Source: Spirosoma sp. KUDC1026 (GTDB lineage: Bacteria > Bacteroidota > Bacteroidia > Cytophagales > Spirosomataceae). Taken from it: a stretch of DNA of 64,000 nucleotides. The position numbers were made by a program, and so were the translations under genes. Location: contig NZ_CP056032.1 in the NCBI RefSeq assembly GCF_013375035.1, positions 4,772,001-4,836,000 on the forward strand, given 5' to 3'. This document shows, piece after piece, positions 55,113 through 62,981 of this stretch; positions within the stretch are counted from its first letter, which is position 1; each line of letters begins with the position of its first letter. The notes under the pieces were generated by a model, which saw only the letters and a list, made by a program, of their open reading frames with translations, was not told the origin of the DNA and made no database searches.

Positions 55113-55142
55113 TTGTCATCCCGACCCAAGGAGGGATGACAA
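55113..55142. repeat. dispersed palindrome TTGTCATCCC...GGGATGACAA (copy 2)
   Basis: Perfect 10-base arms around a 10-base centre, sharing the CCGACC left-centre and AGGAGG right-centre sequences with the copy at 29992-30033. Located between the SIS and ROK genes. Confidence 0.7.
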
Positions 55143-55182
55143 AGAAACTACTCAAGTAATCAGATCTTTACACAAAACCACA

Positions 55183-56097
55183 TCACCCCTTCACATTATA
55201 CTTCGCCCATTCGATGGCGCCGATGGGTACGACCTGTTCGGCGAGTTCACTAAGCAGGATGGGCGGTAGCGGATGGAATGCCGGCATGACGTAACGAGCC
55301 ACCTGCTCCTCGATAGCCTGACGCAGACACTCGCCCAGGTTCGTTACCCCACCGCCCAAAATCAAGACGTCGGGGTGGACCAGATGCATGACGTGCGAAA
55401 AAGCCCAGGCCAGCGGCTGAACGGTATCAGCGAAAATCCGCTCAGCAAAGGCGTCTCCCTGCGCCAGGGCAGCCCCCAGGTGTCGGGCTTCGTGGCCAGG
55501 GTCCTGTAGGGCGGCCTGACTAAGTACAGAGTTCGGATGAGTAGCTACGGCCTGCCGAATACGCTCATCGACACCCCAGCCGGACGCTACGTCCTGCAAG
55601 GTTGTACCCGTCGGGTCAAGCCGAAGGTGACCAATTTCCCACTCGCCGGGCGTTCGTCCGTGGATGACCTCCCCCATCCGGACGTAACCGCTGCCGACTC
55701 CGCTGCCAATGGTCACGTAGTAGACCTGCTCATACGACCGACCTGCACCCCGCATGGCTTCTCCCAGTGTTGCCACGTTGGCATCGTTGTCGGCATAAAC
55801 GGGGCAATTGGTGAGGTTACTTAGCCAGTCCGTCAGCGAAAACTCGTGCCAGCCATCGACGTGAAACGATTGGCAGATCTGACCGATCCGGTAATCGACC
55901 GGCCCACCAAAGCCAACCCCGACGGCATCAAATCGGATCTGTTGCTGAAGTTGCTGAATGACGTCAGTAAGCTGCTGCCGGATCCGGGTGGCTGTCGGAT
56001 AGGCGTTGAATCGCTCCAGAGCAAGCAGTTGCCCCTGTTCATCCTCTGCCCGAACCTGGATTTTCGTACCGCCAATTTCAATGCCTAGGTAGTTCAT
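55183..56097 (-). CDS. ROK-family sugar kinase or regulator-like protein
   Basis: 304 residues from the ATG at 56097 (NYLGIEIGGTKIQVRAEDE); seven more codons upstream are open but unneeded. ATP site IEIGGTKIQV, DNDANVATLGEA with catalytic Asp, the GSGVGSGYVR loop and LILGGGVTNLGECL. The CxCGxxGCxE zinc motif of many ROK proteins is absent; the place reads EIGHLRLDPTG. No N-terminal helix-turn-helix, so it is a kinase rather than a repressor. Sugar not identified. Together with the SIS protein upstream it may act on a heptose or amino sugar. Confidence 0.9.
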   Translation of the reverse strand: MNYLGIEIGGTKIQVRAEDEQGQLLALERFNAYPTATRIRQQLTDVIQQLQQQIRFDAVGVGFGGPVDYRIGQICQSFHVDGWHEFSLTDWLSNLTNCPVYADNDANVATLGEAMRGAGRSYEQVYYVTIGSGVGSGYVRMGEVIHGRTPGEWEIGHLRLDPTGTTLQDVASGWGVDERIRQAVATHPNSVLSQAALQDPGHEARHLGAALAQGDAFAERIFADTVQPLAWAFSHVMHLVHPDVLILGGGVTNLGECLRQAIEEQVARYVMPAFHPLPPILLSELAEQVVPIGAIEWAKYNVKG

Positions 56098-56263
56098 CCT
56101 TTGCCGTGCTCCGTACAAATAAAAATTAACCAGCTACTTTTTATTTGCACTATTCAAAGCAAAAACAAGGTACTACCTACTGATAATGGACTGAGAGCTA
56201 TTCAGGTATGTACACGTTAAGCCTACAGTCTGTTTCTTGCAGGCAGTCATCAGCCAACCCAAT

Positions 56264-56779
56264 ATGATCAGCACCCTTTTCCTCCAGTTCCTGTTCCTAG
56301 CTACCAGCATTTGTCAACGCTCACCCAGTACTCCCACGGCGGCAAATCGGCAGATAGGTAATCAACAGCAACCCACGCAGGGCTGGCAGTATACGCAGAA
56401 AGGGGGCAGCACGAAAGCCACCTTACGGTCGGTAAATGCGATTCAGTTTGCGTACCCGTATACCCAGAAGAAGAACGTAACACTGGGGATTCGCAGCCGT
56501 AGCGGAGAGACCTACCTGTACCTGGAAGCTACTAAGGGCCTGTTCACGCGGAGCTTTCAGAACGGCAGTGCGCAGATCCAGTTCGACCAGCAGCGACCGG
56601 TTTCCGTTGCCCTGTCGGCGGCCGCCAATGGTCGGGCAAACATCGTCTTTTTTGACGATGCCGAACGGTTACTGAATCGGCTCAGAAAAGCCCGTACCAT
56701 GTCCGTCCGGCTGCGGTTTGCTGGTCAGGCCGACCGGGGTATCCAGTTTCAGCCAGCGGGGCTGCGCTGGGAGCGGTAA
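56264..56779 (+). CDS. exported hypothetical protein
   Basis: 171 residues from the ATG at 56264 (ISTLFLQFLFLATSICQRSP), a signal peptide with no clear lipobox context. Mature part has glutamine-rich and beta-strand segments (NAIQFAYPYTQKKNVTLGIR). No family recognised. Convergent with the glycosyltransferase pseudogene; stops are 4 bases apart. Confidence 0.72.
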   Translation: MISTLFLQFLFLATSICQRSPSTPTAANRQIGNQQQPTQGWQYTQKGGSTKATLRSVNAIQFAYPYTQKKNVTLGIRSRSGETYLYLEATKGLFTRSFQNGSAQIQFDQQRPVSVALSAAANGRANIVFFDDAERLLNRLRKARTMSVRLRFAGQADRGIQFQPAGLRWER

Positions 56780-56783
56780 ACGG

Positions 56784-57847
56784 CTACATCAGCGAGCGGT
56801 AAACAGCCAGGTATTGCCGGGCGCTTTCCTCCCAGGTAAACCGGGCGGCATTGCAGATAATGGCTCCGGCCCGCGACGTATCGTAGCTGTTCATGCCCTG
56901 CTCGAACGTTTTCTGTACAGTTTCGGCGTCAAAATTCGGAAAGTAAAAAGCGGCATCCCCCCCTATCTCGGGCAGCGACGTGGCCGTCGATAAAAACACG
57001 GGTTTGCCGAACTGCATGGCTTCGATAACGGGCAGCCCGAAGCCTTCGGCCAGCGAGGGGTGCAGGAACGCTTTGCAGTGTTTCAGGTACCAGGCTTTAT
57101 CGGCCTCCGATACCGTTCCGAGCAGGTGCAGCCGTTCGCTTACCCCCATCGCCTGCGCAGACTGCCGCATCTGATCGACGTAAGCCGGGTCGTCGTGGTG
57201 ACCGGCCAGCAGCAGTTCGAGGTCGGGGTTCGACTGGAGCAGGGGCAGCAGAACGTGGAAGTTCTTTTTCTTGTTCTGGTAGCCAATACCCAGCAAAAAT
57301 TCGCCGGAGGGTCGGTACCCAGTAGGTTCCCCTACCTGATCCGGCGCTTTGTTGAGGCCGTTGTAGATGACATAAACGGGTTTGTCGCCAACGCGGCAAT
57401 GAGCCAGAACGTCGCTTTTCGTGAATTCGGAAATGCAGACAATGGCGTCGCTCTGGTCGATCAGCGACTGCGTGTGGGCCAGGCTTTTTTGCTGCACCGG
57501 CTCGGGCTTTCCTTCGTGCAGGACGTTCAGGTCGTGAACGGTCAGCACGACCTTCAGCTTCGGGTGACGCTTCTTATTGGGTAAAATCCGGCCGGACTGG
57601 AACGGCGCGTGCCACACCCGGCAGTCCTTCAGGAACGGCCGGAACAGCTTGTGCCATCGTTCTTCGACCAGGTGATAAGGTTCAGGATCGAATGTTACTT
57701 TTCGGCGGGGGGCAGGTACATCTGCATCAGCGGCTGATGCTCTGCTTCGAGTAGCTTATTGACGTGGACGCCAAGATTATGACAATAATGGTACAACCCC
57801 GAATGTACATACTTCATCAGGTTGCAATCCAATATGAATTGAGACAT
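56784..57847 (-). pseudogene. GT4-family glycosyltransferase with one frameshift
   Basis: The ATG at 57847 opens SQFILDCNLMKYVHSGLYHY, the same opening as the neighbour at 58106, but the frame stops at 57695-57697 after 50 codons. Another frame continues to 56784 with VWHAPFQSG, VVLTVHDLN, DAIVCISEF, AEGFGLPVIEA (EX7E) and VFLSTATSLPE. The break is at a run of six G on the plus strand (57707-57712); a seventh would give YLPPRRKVTFDPEPYHLVEE and join the halves to about 354 residues. The intact form should add a hexose to a lipid-linked or polysaccharide acceptor. Paralogue of 58106-59251. True pseudogene, phase variation or base-call error are all possible. Confidence 0.85.
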
Positions 57848-58105
57848 ACCTCAAAATTGCAGGTTTAGAGCGTGCATATCCTCAGATTTTGTTAAAAAAT
57901 GCAACATTATCAGGTTTGAGTCGGTATTTTACTCCGGGATAAATATGTTCCGGCAGTATTCCAACCCTTCTACCCGGTCTGAGACTCACTATCATAAACG
58001 AACCGTTATGTATAGTGATCTCATACAAGCGTGCATTTATTCTCGCCGTGACGCTCGTTTTAAACTTTTCTTTTAAGCTAACCAACGTAGTAAAGCGATT
58101 TCGAT

Positions 58106-59251
58106 ATGCACCAGATTATTTTTGACTGCGAGCGCATGAAGTACGCCAACACAGGCCTGTACTACTTTTGCCTCAACCTGGGTAGAGCGATTCAGCAACA
58201 GCTCGAGCAGGAAAAAATGTCGGTGTTTATACCCCGCCACGTATCGTCAGCTTTCGGGCCGTCGGTATCCGCTCTCCCCCAACACTCGCTGCAAAAGTTC
58301 TTTATGCCGTCGGTCAGTCAGTATCAGCTCTGGCACTGTACCTACCAGAATTCAAATTACGTTCCCCGCCGGAACAGGAAAATAAAAGTCCTGCTGACGA
58401 TCCACGATCTGAACTTCCTGTACGAAGACAAACCGGACCGGAAGAAAGAGCGTTACCTCAGCCATTTACAAGAAAACATCAACCGCAGCGACGCCATTGT
58501 CTGCATTTCGGAGTTTACTCGCAACGACGTGCTGACCCACTGCGACGTGGGCAACCGGCCCGTGCATGTCATCTACAACGGCACCAACGGTCTTCCCAAA
58601 CCAACGCTGGACGAGAAATCGTACCGCCCCCGCGTACCGTTTCTGTTCAACATTGGCGCCGTTACCCGTAAGAAGAACCAGCACCGGATTCTGCCCCTGC
58701 TGCAGAGCAACCCCTACATGGAACTGGTGCTGGCCGGCCGGCACGAGGACAAGGAATACGCTCATTTCATCCGGCAGCAGGCGTCGGATCTGAACGTTGG
58801 TGACCGGACGCACCTGGTCAACGAAATTTCGGAGAACGAAAAATCGTGGTACTACCACAACTGCCAGGCCGTGGTGATGCCGTCGCTCGCTGAAGGATTT
58901 GGTCTGCCCATCACCGAAGCCATGTCGGTGGGTAAACCGGTGTTCCTGTCGAAACACACGGCCATGACGGAAATCGGGAAGGATCTCGCGTTCTATTTCC
59001 ATGATTTCGACAATATGCACGACGATTTCCAATCCGGGATGCTGCACTACCAAAACGCCGGAAACCGCATCCGGGAAGCAATGAAAGCGTACAGCGCTAC
59101 GTTCAATTGGGAAGACTCGGCCCGGAAATATCTGGAAGTATACCGATCTTTGCTTCCGGAATTACCCGCGGTACTTCAGCCTGCGCCCTCCGTTCTTACG
59201 GCGGACCGACGAGAATTGTATACGTTAACACCAACGAATGAAGGTTTATAG
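58106..59251 (+). CDS. GT4-family glycosyltransferase
   Basis: 381 residues. HQIIFDCERMKYANTGLYYF at the N-terminus, VLLTIHDLNFLYED, NRSDAIVCISEFTRNDV, RPVHVIYNGTNG and the catalytic-domain motif AEGFGLPITEAMSVGKPVFL (EX7E). Two-Rossmann GT-B fold without signal peptide. Divergent from its frameshifted paralogue (56784-57847) and overlapping the flippase gene start by 14 bases, which ties it to lipid-linked glycan export. Sugar and acceptor unknown. Confidence 0.93.
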   Translation: MHQIIFDCERMKYANTGLYYFCLNLGRAIQQQLEQEKMSVFIPRHVSSAFGPSVSALPQHSLQKFFMPSVSQYQLWHCTYQNSNYVPRRNRKIKVLLTIHDLNFLYEDKPDRKKERYLSHLQENINRSDAIVCISEFTRNDVLTHCDVGNRPVHVIYNGTNGLPKPTLDEKSYRPRVPFLFNIGAVTRKKNQHRILPLLQSNPYMELVLAGRHEDKEYAHFIRQQASDLNVGDRTHLVNEISENEKSWYYHNCQAVVMPSLAEGFGLPITEAMSVGKPVFLSKHTAMTEIGKDLAFYFHDFDNMHDDFQSGMLHYQNAGNRIREAMKAYSATFNWEDSARKYLEVYRSLLPELPAVLQPAPSVLTADRRELYTLTPTNEGL

Positions 59252-61076
59252 ACGGCTGATGGCGTACGCCAAGCCTTATGGAAAGTTTATTGTCCCGTTC
59301 TTTTTCTTCACGATTATCAGCGTTTTTTTCAACGTCTTCCAGTTTGCGTTGATCATTCCGCTGCTCAACTTCCTGTTTGATCCGATCAACACGGCCGATG
59401 CCGCCAAGTACGCGACAATGCCGGACTTCCATCTGACCGGGAATTACTTCAAGGACGTTTTCTACCACCTGATCTACCAGTTCAAAACGACCAACCCGGT
59501 CTACGCGCTGTATTTCCTCGCGGGGATGATCGTCGTAGCGGTGGTAATGACCAACCTGTTTCGCTTCCTGGCGCAGCAGTGCCTGCTGGGTGTCCGAACG
59601 CTGCTCGTCAAGCGACTGCGGGAAGCCCTGTTTGCCAAGATCAACAACCTGCACCTGGGCTATTTTACCAAAGAACACAAAGGAGACCTGCTCTCCCGGC
59701 TCAACGGCGACGTCTATGTCATTGAGAGCGTAGCGGGCAGTTCGATCGAGGTTGTCTTCAAAGAGCCGTACATGCTGATCGGCTATTTCACGGCCCTTTT
59801 CCTGATTTCGACTAAACTGATGCTCTTTACGTTGGTGATCATCCCAATCTCGGCCGTGGGCATTGCCGCCGTGACGAAACGGCTCAAGAAAGAAGCCCAG
59901 GACGTACAGTCATCGATGGGGCGGATGCTGACGCTGATGGACGAAACGCTGATGGGCATGCGGATTATCCGCTCCTTTAATGCGACGCCGTTTGTACTGA
60001 GTCGCTTCAGCGCCGAAAACGATTTTTACCGCAAGGCCAGCCTGGAAGGCTTCAAACGCCGGGAGCTGGCCCCTGCCTTCTCCGAAGCGTCGGGCGTCTT
60101 TATCGTGGCCTGCATTCTGGTTTACGGAGGTAGTCTGGTGCTGAACAGCGAGGGCAACCTGCAGGCCAGCTCGTTCATTGCGTTCATCGCTATTTTCTCG
60201 CAGGTGATTCGCCCCGCTAAGGCGATGGTGGTGGCCATCACGAACATTCAGCAGGGACAGGCCGCCGGTGAGCGTATTCTGGAATTGCTCGACAAACCGA
60301 TCGAGATTGAGGACAAACCAACCGCCGTCCCGCTCAAAGGATTCCACCGGGAGGTCGTTTTCAAAAACGTCAGCTTCCAGTACGGGGATAAACCCGTCCT
60401 GAAAAACATTAATTTCCGGATGGAGAAGGGACGTAAAATTGCGCTGGTTGGTCCCTCGGGCGTGGGTAAATCGACCATCGCCGACCTGATTCCGCGTTTC
60501 TACGAACCGACGCAGGGCAGCGTTACGATCGATGGTATCGACGTAAGCGACTACACAATGGAGTCGTTACGGAAGCAGATGAGTTTCGTAACGCAGGAAA
60601 TCATTCTGTTCAACGACTCGATCTTTAACAACATCGCCCTCGGTCAGCCGGACGCCAAACTGGAGGACGTAATAGCCGCGGCCAAAGTCGCTAACGCCCA
60701 TTCGTTTATCATGGATACCGAAGATGGCTACAACACCAACATCGGCGACCGGGGTATCCGCCTGAGTGGCGGACAGCGACAGCGGCTAAGTATCGCCCGC
60801 GCCGTGTTCAAAAAGCCGTCAATCCTGATTCTGGACGAAGCGACATCAGCGCTGGATGTCGAATCCGAAAAATCCGTGCAGGAAGCGCTAAACAACCTGA
60901 TGGAAGGGCGCACGACCCTGGTAATCGCCCACCGCCTGAGCACCATCAAGGAAGCCGACGAAATCCTGATTATGGAAGGCGGAGAAATCGTGGAGCGTGG
61001 CAACCACTACGAACTCATCAACCGCGACGATAGCATCTACAAACGGTTGAATAACATTCAGGAAGTGTTGGGGTAG
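59238..61076 (+). CDS. MsbA-like ABC transporter (fused permease/ATPase)
   Basis: 612 residues. Six membrane helices at about 15-330 in an ABC-transporter type 1 domain, then the ATPase: Walker A GPSGVGKST (405-413), QEIILFNDSIFNNIALGQP Q-loop region, signature LSGGQRQRLSIARAVF, Walker B ILILDEATSALD, H-loop IAHRLST. It works as a homodimer flipping lipids such as lipid A or a glycolipid across the inner membrane. It starts inside the upstream glycosyltransferase gene (14-base overlap), so the glycolipid made by that enzyme may be its cargo. Confidence 0.95.
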   Translation: MKVYRRLMAYAKPYGKFIVPFFFFTIISVFFNVFQFALIIPLLNFLFDPINTADAAKYATMPDFHLTGNYFKDVFYHLIYQFKTTNPVYALYFLAGMIVVAVVMTNLFRFLAQQCLLGVRTLLVKRLREALFAKINNLHLGYFTKEHKGDLLSRLNGDVYVIESVAGSSIEVVFKEPYMLIGYFTALFLISTKLMLFTLVIIPISAVGIAAVTKRLKKEAQDVQSSMGRMLTLMDETLMGMRIIRSFNATPFVLSRFSAENDFYRKASLEGFKRRELAPAFSEASGVFIVACILVYGGSLVLNSEGNLQASSFIAFIAIFSQVIRPAKAMVVAITNIQQGQAAGERILELLDKPIEIEDKPTAVPLKGFHREVVFKNVSFQYGDKPVLKNINFRMEKGRKIALVGPSGVGKSTIADLIPRFYEPTQGSVTIDGIDVSDYTMESLRKQMSFVTQEIILFNDSIFNNIALGQPDAKLEDVIAAAKVANAHSFIMDTEDGYNTNIGDRGIRLSGGQRQRLSIARAVFKKPSILILDEATSALDVESEKSVQEALNNLMEGRTTLVIAHRLSTIKEADEILIMEGGEIVERGNHYELINRDDSIYKRLNNIQEVLG

Positions 61077-61190
61077 AGCCATGTATCGTAATAAGGGGTA
61101 ATTCAGTTAGCATGTATACTTTACTGATAATACTTTTATCTAATAAAGTACATCTAATAGTGCGCTCCCTTACCTGCCAAACATACATGT

Positions 61191-62969
61191 ATGAAACCGA
61201 TACTAGAACAAATCATCCATCAAGCCAAACAACTGTTCGAAGAGAAAAAATATCAAGAAATTATTAACCTCCTAAATGATGACTGTCTCATACAATACAC
61301 AAATGCTGCTTTGTATGCTTGGAGAGCAAGAGCTCATGCAAGATTAAATGAGACAGAAGCAGCTTTTTCTTACGCGCAAAAATCGATAGATATTGATCCT
61401 CAATTGGCAATAAGTTATCTGTCGAGAGGTAATGCTTGGTACGGCAAGAGTGAATATAACAAAGCGATTTCAGACTATACCGAAGCCATTCGATTAGACT
61501 CAAGCGAAGCATATGCTTTTGGAAATCGAGGACTAGCATGGTATGGAAAGAAAGAATATAACAAAGCGATTTCAGATTACACTGAAGCTATCCGATTAGA
61601 TCCAAAAGCAAATAGATATGTTAATCGAGGTCTTGTTTGGGCTGAGAAGGGTGAATATGACAAAGCCATTTCAGATTACACCGAAGCCATTCGATTAGAC
61701 TCAAGCGAAGCATATGCTTTTGGAAATCGAGGACTAGCATGGTATGGAAAGAAAGAATATAACAAAGCGATTTCAGATTACACTGAAGCTATCCGATTAG
61801 ATCCAAAAGCGACTTTTTACAATAATAGAGGTAATGCTTGGGCTGAGAAGGGTGAATATGACAAAGCCATTTCAGACTACACCGAAGCCATTCGATTAGA
61901 CTCAAACGAATCGTATGCCTTTTATAACAGAGCTATTACGTGGTCCAGTAAGAAAGAATACCAAAAAGCAATTGCTGACTATGAGCGCTATGTTAGTCTA
62001 ACTAATAATTCTGATGACTACTATACACAGGTTTCTTTATCCAGTATTAGTGAGCTAAAGAAAAGAATAGAGAATGCTTGGTATGATGAAATTGATAGTA
62101 TAGTAAACAAAATTAAACGACTGCTGCTATTTGAAAATACGTGTTTGACACATTATACTAGTTTATCAGGCGCTAGGTCAATGATATTAGGTAATAGCCC
62201 ATTTCGTTTATCGGAAGGCGCTTTTCTAAACGACACATCTGAGGGCCGGGAGTTATTTAACTATCTTTCTTACGGAATATCGAAGTTCAGCGCTGATGAG
62301 ACAATGGCTAAATTATTTGTAGAAAGGCCATTTATCGGAAGCTTTGTAGCTGACAATAAACATAATGATTTAACCTTATGGCGTATGTATGGCAAGGAAG
62401 CTCTAGCAGAAGCTAAAGGTTGCGCCTTAACTATCTACAAAAGGGAATTTGTTGACAACTTAAAAGAACAAATAAGCCCGACAGGCACAAAATCAGAAGT
62501 TCAGTCACAAGATGAAGAACAATTTACCTTCTACAACGTAGCGTATTTATCAAAAAATTCATTTATAATTCCAGGAAAGAAGAAATCAACAGAAAAGCAA
62601 TTGAATCTTCTTATGAATGAGTTAAAAAGCAAAGTCAAAAATTTAAGTGAAAATCAAAAAAACAGCGTAACTAATTTACTGAATGATATAGCTTATTTAT
62701 TCAAGAGCTCAGAGTATCAATACGAAAATGAGGTAAGATTAGTCGTACAGGGAGTCGGTTTCACAAAAAAGATAGAAAAAGAAGAAAACCCTCCTAAAGT
62801 TTACATTGAGCTAGTAGATATTGTTCCATCAATAAAAAAGATAACTTTAGGACCTAAAGTAGAACGACCAGATGAGTGGGCAGCTGCCTTCAATTATCAC
62901 ATCAAAGATCAATTGAAGAGCGGGGGAGAAAATATAGAAATAGTAATCTCTCATCTTCCTTTTAAGTAA
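61191..62969 (+). CDS. TPR-repeat protein with C-terminal DUF2971-like domain
   Basis: 592 residues. Seven or so TPR units (about 40-285) of the form AISDYTEAIRLD ... NRG.AW..KGEYDKAI, then a domain at about 320-590 with LTHYTSLSGARSMILGN, LSEGAFLNDTSEGRELF and LWRMYGKEALAEA, a pattern of DUF2971. A 201-bp DNA unit is duplicated inside the TPR part. AT-rich (35% GC in the counted line 61561-61620) amid GC-rich glycan genes (57% in line 60421-60480), so transferred. No signal peptide; cytoplasmic. DUF2971 proteins are of unknown function, with some found near defence genes. Confidence 0.88.
   Translation: MKPILEQIIHQAKQLFEEKKYQEIINLLNDDCLIQYTNAALYAWRARAHARLNETEAAFSYAQKSIDIDPQLAISYLSRGNAWYGKSEYNKAISDYTEAIRLDSSEAYAFGNRGLAWYGKKEYNKAISDYTEAIRLDPKANRYVNRGLVWAEKGEYDKAISDYTEAIRLDSSEAYAFGNRGLAWYGKKEYNKAISDYTEAIRLDPKATFYNNRGNAWAEKGEYDKAISDYTEAIRLDSNESYAFYNRAITWSSKKEYQKAIADYERYVSLTNNSDDYYTQVSLSSISELKKRIENAWYDEIDSIVNKIKRLLLFENTCLTHYTSLSGARSMILGNSPFRLSEGAFLNDTSEGRELFNYLSYGISKFSADETMAKLFVERPFIGSFVADNKHNDLTLWRMYGKEALAEAKGCALTIYKREFVDNLKEQISPTGTKSEVQSQDEEQFTFYNVAYLSKNSFIIPGKKKSTEKQLNLLMNELKSKVKNLSENQKNSVTNLLNDIAYLFKSSEYQYENEVRLVVQGVGFTKKIEKEENPPKVYIELVDIVPSIKKITLGPKVERPDEWAAAFNYHIKDQLKSGGENIEIVISHLPFK
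61480..61810 (+). repeat. 201-bp repeat inside the TPR coding region
   Basis: 130 bases at 61480-61609 recur identically at 61681-61810 (offset 201, equal to one 34- plus one 33-residue TPR), and the part after the second copy (from 61839) matches the part after the first (from 61639) with few changes. The near-identity suggests recent duplication. Confidence 0.92.
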
Positions 62970-62981
62970 GATACTTACAAT

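Noticed and set aside
57882..58085. 67-residue minus-strand ORF between the divergent glycosyltransferases
   Set aside because: No family resemblance; it fills the promoter region of two divergent genes and has no convincing start context.
61480..61990. CRISPR-like repeated DNA
   Set aside because: Repeats are in frame and encode TPR units; there are no short unique spacers.
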